From Asaia bogorensis (GTDB lineage Bacteria; Pseudomonadota; Alphaproteobacteria; Acetobacterales; Acetobacteraceae), in the NCBI GenBank assembly GCA_945897825.1, contig CAMDGX010000007.1, forward strand, positions 1 to 64,000: a stretch of DNA of 64,000 bases, in the 5' to 3' direction. The notes below the pieces were generated by a model. That model was not told where the DNA came from, did no database searches, and saw nothing but the letters and a program-made list of their open reading frames with translations. This document shows positions 1-10,580 of this stretch, in pieces. The position numbers and the translations under genes were made by a program. Position 1 is the stretch's first letter; every line of letters begins with the position of its first letter.

Positions 1-2
1 CC

Positions 3-533
3 CCACCGCCCCACCGCGAAATCGCCGCCATCTGGCTCGCCCCCCACACCACCGCCCAAACCCGCGCCACCCTCGCCGAAGCCTTCCCCGACGCCCCCAC
101 CATCGAGATCGCCCCCGTCATCGCCACAATCGCCCAGGCCGCCGACACCGCCGGCACCGCCCTGGCCGTCGCCGCCACCGCCACCGGCGCCGCCGCCCTC
201 ATCGTCCTGGCCGGCGCCGTCGCCGCCACCCAATCCCGCCGCCGCCGCGACACCGTGGTGCTGAAAATCCTCGGCGCCACACGCCGCCAACTCCTCGCCG
301 CGACCCTGTTCGAATTCGCCCTCCTCGGCACCACCTGCGCCGCCCTCGCCCTGGCCATCGGCACCCTCGCCGCCTGGGCCACCATCAGCCCCTACCTGGC
401 CTTCACCCCAACCCCGACCGCATCCCTCCCCTGGGCCGCCACCTGCCTCGCCGCCACCACCGCCGCCGCGCTCATCGCAGCAACCCGCGCTCTCGCACCA
501 AAACCCGCCGCGGTGCTTCGAGCGGCAGAGTGA
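3..533 (+). CDS. FtsX-like ABC transporter permease, C-terminal part (cut by window edge)
   Basis: The frame is open from the first base of the window and ends at TGA 531-533, so only the last ~176 residues are seen. There is a hydrophobic stretch around residues 60-78, then a basic loop with QSRRRRDTV and VLKILGATRRQ, two further hydrophobic segments, and the ending KPAAVLRAAE. The 'K-LGATRRQ...E' block followed by two membrane segments is typical of the last transmembrane unit of YbbP/LolC-type FtsX-family permeases, which partner an ABC ATPase at the inner membrane in envelope lipid or lysophospholipid handling. Classical FtsX of cell division is a weaker alternative. The rest of the operon lies to the left, outside the window. 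Confidence 0.75.
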   Translation, partial: PPPHREIAAIWLAPHTTAQTRATLAEAFPDAPTIEIAPVIATIAQAADTAGTALAVAATATGAAALIVLAGAVAATQSRRRRDTVVLKILGATRRQLLAATLFEFALLGTTCAALALAIGTLAAWATISPYLAFTPTPTASLPWAATCLAATTAAALIAATRALAPKPAAVLRAAE

Positions 534-640
534 AGGCAAGGCCAGGGTTTCACCGTCGCGGCGCGAAGCCGCGCCACGGATGACCCACCAAGGGCCGGCG
601 GCCCTTGGAACCCATTACTTAAGATATGAGGTCCAGGGGC
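534..640 (+). repeat. Left half of a mosaic intergenic repeat, interrupted
   Basis: This sequence shares a series of blocks, in the same order, with 60842-60982: AGGCAAGGCCAGGG, ACGGATGACC, AAGGGCCGGCGGCCCTT, an AT-rich stretch, and GTCCAGGGGC. In the copy at 60.9 kb GTCCAGGGGC is followed directly by TTGGCCCCTGGCGGGT to close a hairpin. Here the match stops at about 640, and the missing half resumes at about 7776. Bases 641-848 beyond the break contain no gene that I can recognise. See the finding on the split repeat. Confidence 0.7.
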
Positions 641-848
641 GTGGATACCGTTTCACCAAACAACTCTTTGGGGGGTCACATCGCCCCGTACTGTGCCTGG
701 GAGTAAGGCCCGCAATTATACCAACCCCCATGGTCAGTGAATCGCGAAGGGAATTCCCCGACGCGTCGGCAATGTGATTATGGGATGGCCCGCCCTTACT
801 GAGGCGGCCCTGAGATAGGGTCGCTTGTGTCGAGAGGAGGAGGCCAGA

Positions 849-1240
849 ATGACTGAAGTTCCGGTTCTCGGGATCGACCTGGGGAAGAACAGCTGCAGCG
901 TCGCGGGAATGTCGGCCAGCGGGCAGATTGTGTTCCGGCGACGTGTGGCCCGGGACGGAATCGCGGCGCTGCTGGGGAAGTTGTCGCCTTGCGTGGTGGC
1001 GATGGAGGCGTGCTGCGGCGCGCACCATGTCGGGCGCGGCGACGCAGACGCGTCTGGGCGGCTGGCTGCGCGGCCAGCCGGAGCGGGCCCACAAGAACAC
1101 CGCAGTGGTGGCGCTGGCAAACAAGCTCGCACGCATCGCCTGGGCGGTGCTGGCGCGCGGGCGGAGCTACGAGGCGGCAGCCGCGGCGGCCAGACGCAAA
1201 ACGGAGAACGGCCAGGGCGAGCGCAATTGGTCGCCTGGGT
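849..1240 (+). pseudogene. IS110-family transposase remnant (internal deletion)
   Basis: An ATG at 849 with an upstream GAGGAGGAGG opens a frame reading MTEVPVLGIDLGKNSCSVAG, then CVVAMEACCGAHHVGR: the N-terminal DEDD-type catalytic domain of IS110/IS1111 transposases (first Asp in GIDLGK). From about 1026 the continuation is in the +1 frame and reads TRLGGWLRGQPERAHKN, then ALANKLARIAWAVLARG and Y, which is the conserved C-terminal end of the same family (Transposase_20 region). The central ~200 residues, including the serine-containing part, are missing and the halves are out of frame, so the element is dead. Inverted ends were not identified. Confidence 0.85.
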
Positions 1241-1428
1241 CTGGGAGGTCTGTGGGAGGTGGTGACAAGGATGGCCTGACAGTTGATCGGCGGCACGGCA
1301 GCCTGGCACATTGAACGGCCCATGAGGCCGCTGTGATTTTGAGGCCCGAACCGCGCGGATCTCCATCCTGGCAGGGAGCATGCTCCGAGGCCGGATACGT
1401 TCACGGAGGCGAGCACCGGAGGCTTGCC

Positions 1429-1680
1429 ATGCCGAACGCCATCGCCTTTCGCTCGGACTTCGATGCATCCGTTTTGCGCGGCCTGGCGTGGCGGAGCAAG
1501 GACGCAGCGCAGGCGCGCCGTTTGCCGTCCCTGGCGGTGATCGACGATGGCGGCAGCCGAACGGAGGCAGCCCGTCTGGGCAACGTCACCCCGCAGATCG
1601 TGCGCGACTGGGTGGCGCGGTTCAACTGGCCCGACGCCGCCGCAGACCCTGAGCCGGGTGCGGCAGATCTCCCCGACTGA
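1429..1680 (+). pseudogene. IS630-family transposase, N-terminal fragment
   Basis: Starting at ATG 1429 the frame gives MPNAIAFRSDFDASVLRGLA, then SKDAAQARRL, VIDDGGSRTEAARLG and QIVRDWVARFN, the helix-turn-helix domain that begins IS630-type transposases. It ends at TGA 1678-1680 after 83 residues. The ~250-residue DDE catalytic domain is absent. It lies ~190 bp after the IS110 remnant and before the large repeat-protein gene. It is non-functional for transposition; expression as a stand-alone DNA-binding peptide is possible but there is no sign of it. Confidence 0.85.
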
Positions 1681-2151
1681 ACGGCCTTGCGCCAACCTAA
1701 CCTTCACCGAGCGGATCAACCCAATGACCCGCTCCCTCGTGCACCGCCTCCTCACGCCCGCAATCTCCTTGCCAGAACGCCAACTCTCGTATCCCAGCCG
1801 GACCGAGTTCAGAGGGGAAGGTCGGGCTTGCGGTGAATATCACCATACGCTAATAGACCCGTGCACCGGCGTTCCGGTTGCGTCACAGCAGGAGCGTTAG
1901 CGCCGTGTGCGTTTCGTTTGGGCTGCCACATCGGGCGAGCGCTGTCCGATGAGGTTTCGCGAAGTATGCAGCATTCACGGCACCAGTGCCGGCAGGAGCG
2001 CCGATGCGCGCTCCCGCGGTTCCGCACGAACCGAGTGAAGCGCCGCACGATCCGAATGACATCGGCCGTGTCCCACATGGCGCCCTGCGAGACCAACGCA
2101 ACGGCGCATCGCGCCTCCGTCAATAATCCGACACGATAGGGAGTGGCAAGA
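1681..2151. other. Intergenic region of 471 bp, no gene recognised
   Basis: The region separates the IS630 fragment from the large repeat-protein gene. Short open frames occur on both strands but none has a recognisable family, a good ribosome site or the strong third-position GC bias of the real genes here. Base composition is lower in GC than the flanking genes, as expected of IS debris. The promoter of the downstream gene must lie here; the only confident signal is the ribosome site AGGGAG at 2138-2143, eight bases before ATG 2152. Confidence 0.5.
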
Positions 2152-5100
2152 ATGGCCAGGATTGGATTGACCATTTCGAGTGGAAGTATCGGAATGACGA
2201 ATGCATTGCGAGTGCTTGACGGCTGGCTCGAAAGCTTTTCAAGAACCCAGGATTTCGGCTCGCGGATGCGGCGTGCCTTCGGCGACGCCGGGGAATCGCC
2301 GGATGCGGCCAAGCTGCGCACCGGCTGGGCCAACGGCGACTACGCCTTGCCGCGCATCGAGCTCGCGGACACCAACCTGCTTCACGGCGCTGACGGCGCG
2401 TATGCGGCCGCGACCGACACCATCTTCCTGTCCGCCGCCCTCGTCGCTGAGCGCGGCCCCGAGGCTGTCGCCCGCGTGCTGCTCGAGGAGTATGGCCATG
2501 CCGTCGACCGGGCGCTGAATGGCAGCGCCGATTCGGCTGGCGACGAGGGCGAGCTGTTCGCGCGCCTCGTCGCCGATGGCGCTGTGTCCGATTCCGATGA
2601 GGCGCTGCTCAAGGCGCAGGACGACCATGCGGTCGCCGTGCTCGACGGCGTGCCGACGGCCGTCGAGCTTGCCGAGCCCCTTGAGGCCGTGACGCATGCC
2701 TCCACGAGGCATGTCTTCTCCATCGACGACATCCTGGGCAACTTCGACGGCACGACCTATGCCGACGATCCCACGATCATCGACCTGGATGGCACCCCCA
2801 CCATCCCGACCCTGACCGACAAGGCCGGGACCGTGCTGTCGCCGATCGACAACGAGTTCGGCTTCATCGTGTCCGACTTCGAGGGTGCGGAGGACAAGGT
2901 CCGCAACAACGACTATGCCGAGGGGTGGGTGGGCAACATCGTTGACGCCAACCTGGGCGTCGTCGGCATAGCCACGGTCAACGCGGTGACCGACTCGTTC
3001 AAGTCGGGACAGCCCTTCGGCACCTGGGCGGCCGGGCTCGGCGGCAACACGGTGAAGGCCTCCACTGAGCACTACAACGTCATGGCGCACCTGCTGTCCG
3101 ACCAGCAATACCCGGGCGATCCCAACGCGGTCTATCCGCTCGACAACGCATTGCGGGTGCGCGGCACCTTCAACATCGGCGGCACCGACGTGGTCGACCC
3201 ACTCGTGTCCGACCTTCTGGCGCAGGTGGGCGACGTGAACGGCGACGGCACGCTTGATGTCGCCGACGTGCTGACCGCCAACGAGAGCACCACCAACGAG
3301 AACATCGCTTACAGCACCGACTATTCCGTTACGCTGAAGGACGACGGCAAGCTGCTGTACCGGTGGGGCACCGAGGTGAAGCGGCCCAACGACATCCGCA
3401 TCGACGCCAAGCTGGAACTGCCGGAGGAATGGCTGAACGCCGCCGACCGCGACGGCGACCAGATCCCCGACGTGCAGGAGATGAACGGCGGGCTCGGCTA
3501 CCGCATCGTCCGCGCTGAGCTGATCGTCGCGCACGACATCACCAACAACCCGAACGACCAGATCCGCCCCGAGGATTGGGAGAACGAGGGCGCCACCGGG
3601 CGCGGGCCCTCGTACTACGTGGTGGTGGACCCGAACGACCCCACCAACGAGCTCTGGGTCTCGCCCGTGGACAGCTACGACGGAAGCGGCACGTTTCTGC
3701 CCAGCTACTTCAAGCTCACCGATACTGGCGCGATCGACCTTGCCGCGGGTGGCATGGAGGTCCGCGATCCCGCCGGCAATCTCGTCGGCTACCGCAATGT
3801 CGACGGCGAGGGCACGCTTGTCGGCACGGTGCTGCGCGACCGGTCGCTGATTGCCAAGGCTGACGCGGCCGGCCTCACCTTCTCCACCTCCGACCTCGAC
3901 GCCGGGCTCACGAACGCCTGGTACACCACCACCGACCGCGACCCGTTCGAGTGGTCGTACGATATGTTCGCGGCGGACCCGTACCGCCAGTCCTATGTCG
4001 GTTTCCGCAGCGCCGAGGATGCCGCGGCGGCCGGCTACACCGAGGATGATCTCGTTTCCGGCCCGCGCTGGCGCATGACCTCCAACAAGTTCGGCCAGGA
4101 TGTACCGGGCGTGGAGATCCCGCTGGTCGCCAACAGCCAGCCGCCCTACCAGAAGGACAACATTCGCTACGAGGTGGGCACCGCCACCGTCACCACCATC
4201 AACCTGCTCGACTTCGAGGACCTGAACAAGGACGGCATCCGCAACGACTCGCCGCTGCTCTACAGCACCGGCTGGACGCAGATCGATGCTGCGCGCCTCG
4301 ACCTCAACGCCGACGGCCTGATCGACGCCGGCTGGCAGAAGGTGAACGGGTCACTCGGTGCGGGCGATGCCCTGCCCACCGGGGCAATCCTGTCGGCCGT
4401 CACGCCCAACGGGCTGACCCTGACCCCCGACTTCCTTGACATCGCCTTCTACCTCAAGGGCGACCGGCAGGATTCGGCCAAGATCTACAACACCCAGCTT
4501 CTCGTGGAGTATGAAGCCGACCCCACCGTGGTGACGGGGTATGACTTCGCCGCCGCCAGCGATGGCGCCGGGATCTTCGCCATCGACCCCGCGGCCGTCA
4601 TCCCCGACATTGCCCAGGGCGATGGCGGTTCCGGCGAACCGCCCGCGCCGATCGATCCGGACGTGGACCAGGCGCTGAACACCACGCCCGACTACCGCGC
4701 GTCGATCGTGTTCAGCACCGCCAACGTGACCGGAACCTTCGACGGCCTGACCCAAGGCCGCGTGCTGCCGGGCGCGACCCCGGTGATCGACTTCAGCGCC
4801 ACGCCGCAGGTGACGAAGGAAGGCGTGGCCCTGTACCCGATCAACAGCGAGTTCGGCTACAACGTCACCGATTTCGTAGGCGCGGTGGAGAAGGATTTCG
4901 TGCTCGACCCTGCCTACGCCGAAGGCTGGGCGGGCGACCTCAAGGACGGCAACGGCAGCCAGCTCGGCCTCGTCGTGTCCGACTCGCCGACCGACACCTT
5001 CCTGACGCAGGCGAAGCTCGGCACCTGGCTGGTGGGCATGGGCGGCGATGCCGTGAAGGCCGACACCGAGCATTATTCGGTGATGCAGGCGATCCTGTCC

Positions 5101-7401
5101 GACCAGAAATACCCCGGCGATCCCGATGCCCTCTACCCGCTCGACGACAACCTGAAGGTGATCGGCGGCCTCTATGACGGCCAGTTCATCGCAGACATCC
5201 TGCCCACCATCGGCGATGCCAACGGCGATGGCGCCATCGACATCCGCGACGTTCTCCTACCCAACGAAAGCTCAGTCACCGAGAACATCGCCGTCAGCAA
5301 CGACTATTCCGTCACGCTGAAAGACGACGGCAAACTGCTTTATCGCTGGGGCAACTTGATCAAGAAGCCCAACGATATCCGCATCGAGGCCGAGTTGCCG
5401 CTGCCGAAGGAATGGATGACCGCGGCTCCGGCCACGCCCACGCTGCTGCCGCTGTTCCGCATCACCCAGGCCGAGTTGGTGGTCCGCCACACCATCACCA
5501 ACAATCCGAACGATCAGTTTCGCCCCGAGGACTACGAGAACGAGGCGGCCACCGGCACGCTGCCCACCTACACGGTGCTGCCCGACGGCAAGTGGGTGAC
5601 GACCGACGACTACTACGCGGGCGACGGCACCCTCTATCCCGCCGGCACGGTGCTGAAGGATCCGACCCTGGTGACGGCAGTCGCCGGCAGCACGCTGGCG
5701 CAAATCGGCGCCATGTCCGAGGATCTCATCGAGGGGTACACCAACGCCTGGTACACCACCATGAACCGTGAGCCGTTCGAGCCCGTGCTCGACGCGGAAG
5801 GCGGCTACGAGGTGGGGGCGCGCTGGCGGCTGAAGGCCGACAAGTTTGGGCAGGACCTGCCGGGTGTCGACATCCCGGCTGATCCCAGCCTGCCACCGCC
5901 GCCCACCAAGGACGAGATCAAGTACGAGGTGGGCTTGGATACCCAGACGGTCATCAACCTGCTCGACTGGGAAGGCGCCTCGCCGCTGCAGTTCAGCGCC
6001 GGGTGGCAGAACGCGGCCGGCACGGTGTCGGTCAACGGCTTGAACCGCACCGAGAACTTCGACATCGCCTTCTACGTCAAGGGCGACATCAAGCCGGCGA
6101 CGCTCTACGGCGCCGAACTGGTCATGTCCTACGACGAGGTCGCAATCGCCGCGGCGGGCGCCTCGGTCACCGGCACGACGGCCAATGACGTGCTGGCCGG
6201 CCAGGGCGGCAATACGTTCACCGGCCTGGCGGGCGAAGACATCTTCGTGTTGTCCTATGGCGTCACCGACAACGCCACGGTCGTCGCCAGCACGGTGAAC
6301 GACTTCGAGATGGGGATCGACAAGCTGGGCTTGGTTGGCCTCGCCCTCACCGAACTCGATTTCGCGGCCAAAGTGACCCAGACCGTCGTCGGCTCCGATC
6401 TGCAGGTGAACCTTGAAGGCAACTTGCTGGCCACTCTGCTTGGGGTCGGCACTGCGCTGGAGCTCGAGGACTTCCTGATCATGTCGCAGCCTGCCGCGCT
6501 CGTATCGGCGCCTGATGCGACCAACGACGTCAACGGCGACGGCACGTCAGACATCCTCTTTCAGAACACCACCAGCGACTTGGCGCTGTACTGGAAGATG
6601 CAGGGCGGCGCCTTCGACAGTTCGGTCGCGGTCGGCACCCCGGCCCCGGGACTGGACCTGATCGGGAGCGGCGACTTCAACGGCGACGGCGCCGACGACA
6701 TGCTGCTGCGAGACAGCGCCACCGGCAGCGTCGTGAACTGGGAGATGGCGTCCGGCGCGCTAGGCCGTACGGTCCCTGTCGGCGCCGCGGGCACCGATTG
6801 GGCCCTGAAGGGCGCCGGCGACTTCAATGGCGACGGTACCGACGACATCTTGTTCCAGAACATCGACAGCAACCTGGTGCTGTTCTGGCAGATGTCGGCC
6901 GGCGGCTTCGGCACCTCGGTGGCTGTCGGCCCCACCCCGGCCGACTGGGTGCTGAAGGGAACGGGCGACTTCAACGGCGACGGCACCGACGACATCCTGT
7001 TCCAGAACAGCGGCGGCCTGGTGGTGAACTGGGAGATGGCGAACGGCAGCGTGGGGCGTACCGTGGAGGTCGCCGGCGCCGGCAGCGATTGGGCCCTGAA
7101 GGGGACCGGTGACTTCAACGGCGACGCCGTCGACGACATCCTGTTCCAGAACCTCGACAGCGGCCTCGTGCTGAACTGGCAGATGGCGAATGGCGACTTC
7201 GGCCAATCGCTGGCGATCGCGGGCGCCGCCTCGGACTGGAGCCTGGAGAGCACCGGTGACTACAACGGCAACGGGACCGACGACATCCTGTTCCGGAACA
7301 ACGACACCGGGCTGGTGCTGCAGTGGCAGATGGCCGGTGGCGGCTTCGCCAGCTCGGTTCCCATCGCGGGCGCCGGTGCGGATTGGCATCTGGTCGCCTG
7401 A
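2152..7401 (+). CDS. Very large secreted-type protein: internal duplication plus six FG-GAP/VCBS repeats
   Basis: The gene encodes 1749 aa. ATG 2152 is preferred over GTG 2143 because AGGGAG (2138-2143) sits eight bases upstream. Residues ~60-180 contain [13 protein letters not shown] and [11 protein letters not shown], then GDEGELFA, a module often seen at the N terminus of large bacterial repeat proteins. Residues ~183-800 and ~846-1333 are two diverged copies of one unit; both contain TEHY-VM--LSDQ-YPGDP, a dockerin/EF-hand-like [26 protein letters not shown] and [12 protein letters not shown]. An RTX-like region (~1340-1450) follows, then six repeats of ~48 aa with the core [15 protein letters not shown]. 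No classical signal peptide is visible; calcium binding and export by a type I or similar route are inferred. It is flanked by transposase debris, suggesting horizontal acquisition. Function unknown, possibly adhesive or enzymatic. Confidence 0.85.
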   Translation: MARIGLTISSGSIGMTNALRVLDGWLESFSRTQDFGSRMRRAFGDAGESPDAAKLRTGWANGDYALPRIELADTNLLHGADGAYAAATDTIFLSAALVAERGPEAVARVLLEEYGHAVDRALNGSADSAGDEGELFARLVADGAVSDSDEALLKAQDDHAVAVLDGVPTAVELAEPLEAVTHASTRHVFSIDDILGNFDGTTYADDPTIIDLDGTPTIPTLTDKAGTVLSPIDNEFGFIVSDFEGAEDKVRNNDYAEGWVGNIVDANLGVVGIATVNAVTDSFKSGQPFGTWAAGLGGNTVKASTEHYNVMAHLLSDQQYPGDPNAVYPLDNALRVRGTFNIGGTDVVDPLVSDLLAQVGDVNGDGTLDVADVLTANESTTNENIAYSTDYSVTLKDDGKLLYRWGTEVKRPNDIRIDAKLELPEEWLNAADRDGDQIPDVQEMNGGLGYRIVRAELIVAHDITNNPNDQIRPEDWENEGATGRGPSYYVVVDPNDPTNELWVSPVDSYDGSGTFLPSYFKLTDTGAIDLAAGGMEVRDPAGNLVGYRNVDGEGTLVGTVLRDRSLIAKADAAGLTFSTSDLDAGLTNAWYTTTDRDPFEWSYDMFAADPYRQSYVGFRSAEDAAAAGYTEDDLVSGPRWRMTSNKFGQDVPGVEIPLVANSQPPYQKDNIRYEVGTATVTTINLLDFEDLNKDGIRNDSPLLYSTGWTQIDAARLDLNADGLIDAGWQKVNGSLGAGDALPTGAILSAVTPNGLTLTPDFLDIAFYLKGDRQDSAKIYNTQLLVEYEADPTVVTGYDFAAASDGAGIFAIDPAAVIPDIAQGDGGSGEPPAPIDPDVDQALNTTPDYRASIVFSTANVTGTFDGLTQGRVLPGATPVIDFSATPQVTKEGVALYPINSEFGYNVTDFVGAVEKDFVLDPAYAEGWAGDLKDGNGSQLGLVVSDSPTDTFLTQAKLGTWLVGMGGDAVKADTEHYSVMQAILSDQKYPGDPDALYPLDDNLKVIGGLYDGQFIADILPTIGDANGDGAIDIRDVLLPNESSVTENIAVSNDYSVTLKDDGKLLYRWGNLIKKPNDIRIEAELPLPKEWMTAAPATPTLLPLFRITQAELVVRHTITNNPNDQFRPEDYENEAATGTLPTYTVLPDGKWVTTDDYYAGDGTLYPAGTVLKDPTLVTAVAGSTLAQIGAMSEDLIEGYTNAWYTTMNREPFEPVLDAEGGYEVGARWRLKADKFGQDLPGVDIPADPSLPPPPTKDEIKYEVGLDTQTVINLLDWEGASPLQFSAGWQNAAGTVSVNGLNRTENFDIAFYVKGDIKPATLYGAELVMSYDEVAIAAAGASVTGTTANDVLAGQGGNTFTGLAGEDIFVLSYGVTDNATVVASTVNDFEMGIDKLGLVGLALTELDFAAKVTQTVVGSDLQVNLEGNLLATLLGVGTALELEDFLIMSQPAALVSAPDATNDVNGDGTSDILFQNTTSDLALYWKMQGGAFDSSVAVGTPAPGLDLIGSGDFNGDGADDMLLRDSATGSVVNWEMASGALGRTVPVGAAGTDWALKGAGDFNGDGTDDILFQNIDSNLVLFWQMSAGGFGTSVAVGPTPADWVLKGTGDFNGDGTDDILFQNSGGLVVNWEMANGSVGRTVEVAGAGSDWALKGTGDFNGDAVDDILFQNLDSGLVLNWQMANGDFGQSLAIAGAASDWSLESTGDYNGNGTDDILFRNNDTGLVLQWQMAGGGFASSVPIAGAGADWHLVA

Positions 7402-7407
7402 TGCGGG

Positions 7408-7444
7408 CTGCGCGGGGCGGTCGCACCACGACCGCCCCGCGCAG
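7408..7444 (+). terminator. Strong hairpin terminator after the large repeat gene
   Basis: A perfect 16-bp inverted repeat (7408-7423 with 7429-7444, stem CTGCGCGGGGCGGTCG) with the five-base loop CACCA begins six bases after the stop codon at 7401. No clear U-tract follows, which is common in high-GC genomes. Confidence 0.75.
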
Positions 7445-7485
7445 ACTGCCCTGGTCTCAGTCAGAGCAGCGCCAACAGCCCAGAC

Positions 7486-7768
7486 TGAACCGCCCCGGGT
7501 TAGTCGAGGCTCCAACTCCTGGGAGGGTGGAGCGATGACGAGCAAGCCGACGAACAAGTATTCGCCTGAGGTGCGTGGCCGCGCGGTGCGGATGGTTCTG
7601 GACCACGAGGCTGAGCACACATCTCGTTGGCAGGCGATCCTGTCGATCGCGGCCAAGAGCGGCTGCACCGGGCAGACGCTGACCGAGTGGCTGAAGCATG
7701 CGGAGCGTGACAGCGGCAGCAAGCCGGGGCTGACCACCGACATGGCGGCGCGCCTCAAGGCGAGGCGC
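7486..7768 (+). pseudogene. IS3-family OrfA remnant, truncated
   Basis: TGAACCGCCCCGGGTT at 7486 resembles the left terminal repeat of IS3-group elements. GGAGGGTGGAGCG and then ATG 7535 open a frame reading [51 protein letters not shown] and [10 protein letters not shown], the helix-turn-helix part of OrfA. At about 7764 similarity stops, just before the leucine-zipper and frameshift region, and the frame runs on as unrelated sequence to TGA 7820-7822. OrfB (the DDE domain) is absent. The break coincides with the start of the right half of the split intergenic repeat. Confidence 0.85.
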
Positions 7769-7775
7769 GATCCAG

Positions 7776-7822
7776 CGGCTCGGCCCCTGGCGGGTCTGGG
7801 CGGAGCCCAGTCTTACGCCTGA
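7776..7822 (+). repeat. Right half of the split intergenic repeat
   Basis: GGCTCGGCCCCTGGCGGGT and GGGCGGAGCCCAGTCTT match the second half of the intact copy at about 60948-60980 (CTTGGCCCCTGGCGGGT, GGGCAGAGCCCAACCTT). The complementary arm CCAGGGGC lies 7.1 kb away at 633-640. The two halves appear to be the ends of one repeat opened by insertion of 641-7775. Confidence 0.65.
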
Positions 7823-7873
7823 TTCGGACTTCTTTCTTGGCGCGGCCTCCGCCGCCGCGGTATAGAACACATC

Positions 7874-8476
7874 ATGAACAACATCCCCCACCCCGCGACG
7901 GCCTTCGCCGACCGGCTGGGGATGATTCTGTGCGCCGCGACCCAACTCATTTTCGACCGCCAGCATGTCTTCGGCCCCTTGGCCCGCCTGCTGTTCAACC
8001 GCATCAGCGCCGCGAACGACCGCCTTGCCAGGCTGTTCGCCGTCCTGGCCGCCGGCCGTCTCCCCCGGGCGCGCGCCCCGCGCCCTGGCCAGAAAGGCGG
8101 CAAGCCGGCACCCCATCTCCCGCGCCGCCGCGCCTGGCTGGTCGCCACGCTCGGCCATCGCGCCGCCGCCTATGCCAGCCAGTTGCAGCACCTGCTGGAC
8201 GCGCCGGAAACCCGCGCCCTCCTTGCCGAGGCACCGCCCGCCGTCCTGGTTTCCGCCGGTCGCACCCTGCGCCCGCTCTGCCGCCTGCTCGGCGTCACCC
8301 TCCCGCCGTCCCTCCAGCCGCCGCCCCGCCCGACCAAGGTCGAAGCCCCACCTCCCCCCGCGAAGCCCGCGCGCCCCAAACCCGTCCCGCTGCCCAAGCT
8401 CCGCCCGCTCTACCCCCGCCGCTTCGCGCGCGAGATGCCCATCCTGTTCCCCGTCCGAAGACCGGGCCCTTCCTGA
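7874..8476 (+). CDS. Conserved hypothetical protein, 200 aa, proline/arginine-rich C terminus
   Basis: I do not recognise a characterised family. The frame starts at ATG 7874 and has the strong third-position GC of real genes here. The first ~45 residues look helical (DRLGMILCAATQLIFDRQHV, then PLARLLFNRISAANDRLARL). Residues ~65-80 are basic and ~85-140 are again alanine-rich helical, containing RALLAEAPPAVLVSAGR and LRPLCRLLGV. The end is Pro-rich (~150-175) and closes with REMPILFPVRRPGPS. There is no signal peptide or membrane segment. It lies immediately right of the island, so before the insertion it was probably the neighbour of the FtsX-like permease gene. Confidence 0.65.
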   Translation: MNNIPHPATAFADRLGMILCAATQLIFDRQHVFGPLARLLFNRISAANDRLARLFAVLAAGRLPRARAPRPGQKGGKPAPHLPRRRAWLVATLGHRAAAYASQLQHLLDAPETRALLAEAPPAVLVSAGRTLRPLCRLLGVTLPPSLQPPPRPTKVEAPPPPAKPARPKPVPLPKLRPLYPRRFAREMPILFPVRRPGPS

Positions 8477-8521
8477 ATCGCCCGCCAACGCCAGCCATTG
8501 CACCCACGGCCGCGCCATGGA

Positions 8522-8538
8522 ATGTTATACAGTAACAT
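8522..8538. promoter_or_regulatory. Zur-like operator (zinc-responsive)
   Basis: ATGTTATACAGTAACAT is an exact dyad (ATGTTA / TAACAT around a five-base centre) centred ~25 bp upstream of the start of the COG0523 GTPase. Its shape and sequence resemble the AT-rich GTTATA-n-TATAAC sites of alphaproteobacterial Zur, and it stands out as an AT island in ~70% GC DNA. Assignment to Zur follows from this resemblance and the zinc-linked downstream gene. Confidence 0.6.
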
Positions 8539-8554
8539 TTCAAGGACCCGCCCC

Positions 8555-9760
<1,206 letters not shown>

Positions 9761-9909
9761 CGCCGGGCGCTTGCGATGGCCGCCCATGCGGCCCGCAATG
9801 GCCCGCGGCAACCACCGGTTAAGCCTTCCGCCCGATGCTGTCCCTCGAGACCGCGCTGAGACGATCCGCGGCTACAACCCGCCAGGAAGGCGTGTGCGAG
9901 AGCTGACTA

Positions 9910-10134
9910 ATGGCTACCGACTGGAACCACCTGACCGAGACCACCCAGCTGGCCCTCACCCAGGCCGCCCTGGCGCAAGCGGCCGATACCATCGCGGTAC
10001 AGGCCGAAACGCTGGCGTCGGAAATGGAAACCGGCTCGCTGGACGACCGTGGCGGGCCCGATGCCCTGCGGCTCCTTGCCGCCGTGGTGCGGGCGCTGAG
10101 CCCGCTCTCCGGCCCCGTCGCGGGTTCGGCGTAA
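9910..10134 (+). CDS. Small hypothetical protein, 74 aa
   Basis: A short soluble, alanine-rich and acidic protein with two predicted helices: residues 10-40 (LALTQAALAQAADTIAVQAE) and 50-68 (GGPDALRLLAAVVRALSPL), joined by a glycine-aspartate turn. No family is recognised. It starts at ATG 9910 with only a weak GAGAG upstream, and coding periodicity is convincing. It ends just before a perfect bidirectional hairpin terminator and lies 149 bp after the zinc GTPase, too far to assume co-transcription. Confidence 0.5.
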   Translation: MATDWNHLTETTQLALTQAALAQAADTIAVQAETLASEMETGSLDDRGGPDALRLLAAVVRALSPLSGPVAGSA

Positions 10135-10137
10135 CGA

Positions 10138-10166
10138 CCAGGTTGGCGGCCTATCCGCCAACCTGG
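10138..10166. terminator. Bidirectional hairpin terminator
   Basis: A perfect 12-bp stem, CCAGGTTGGCGG (10138-10149) with CCGCCAACCTGG (10155-10166), has the loop CCTAT. It lies between the convergent ends of the 74-aa gene and the ketosteroid-isomerase-like gene, overlapping the last codons of the latter. Confidence 0.75.
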
Positions 10167-10567
10167 CGTACCCAGTCGACCAGATTGTAGTGGTTGGCGA
10201 TCCGCGCCACCTTCCCGTCGCGCAGCGTGAAGAACGCCCCGGCCGGCAGCGTATAGGTCTGCCCGCTGGCCGGCGGGGTCCGGGCCGGCACGCCGGGGTC
10301 GGTGGCGATGTAGCTGCCATGCACGGTGAACTCGGCGGCCGCCCGCGTGCCGGTGCCGTCCACCATCACCACGATGTCCTCGATCCGCTCACGATAGCAG
10401 CGGTCCATATGGGCCATGAACTGCGCGAACGCCGCCCGCCCCGTCTCCCGCCCGCCCTGGCTGATGTCGTGGGCGACATCCTCGGCGAGCAGCGAGAGAA
10501 ACCCCGCGCGGTCGCCTGCGTTGAAGGCGGCGTAGTAGGCGCGCACGAGCGCTTCGGCGTCGGTCAT
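10151..10567 (-). CDS. Ketosteroid isomerase-related (SnoaL-like) protein
   Basis: The product is 138 aa, the usual length for the SnoaL/NTF2 fold. It matches the TIGR02096-type 'ketosteroid isomerase-related' signature, with VRAYYAAFNAGDRAGF near the N terminus, EDVAHDISQGGRE and CYRERIEDIVVM in the middle, and YTLPAGAFFTLRDGKVARI and NHYNLVDWVRQV at the end. These proteins form a cone-shaped pocket; the substrate of this branch is unknown, so no isomerase activity is claimed. ATG 10567 lies 13 bp after the stop of the 5'-nucleotidase gene on the same strand, implying co-transcription. Confidence 0.85.
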   Translation of the reverse strand: MTDAEALVRAYYAAFNAGDRAGFLSLLAEDVAHDISQGGRETGRAAFAQFMAHMDRCYRERIEDIVVMVDGTGTRAAAEFTVHGSYIATDPGVPARTPPASGQTYTLPAGAFFTLRDGKVARIANHYNLVDWVRQVGG

Positions 10568-10580
10568 CGATCGATCCTGT

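Noticed and set aside
580-777. Short open frame of 65 codons after the permease gene
   Set aside because: It runs across the left half of the intergenic repeat, has no ribosome site and no family.
1809-2151. Minus-strand frame upstream of the large repeat gene (VGLLTEARCAVALVSQGAMWD)
   Set aside because: It looked like a possible IS-derived fragment, but extends into the N terminus of the real gene and I cannot match it to any transposase with confidence.
6529-7400. DNA-level tandem repeat of ~147 bp
   Set aside because: The periodicity reflects FG-GAP protein repeats; nucleotide identity between units is only moderate, so it is not a recent satellite-like expansion.
8498-8554. Upstream start at 8498 for the zinc GTPase
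   Set aside because: The added residues (including [11 protein letters not shown]) come from the Zur-like dyad, and the AAGGA site before 8555 explains initiation there.
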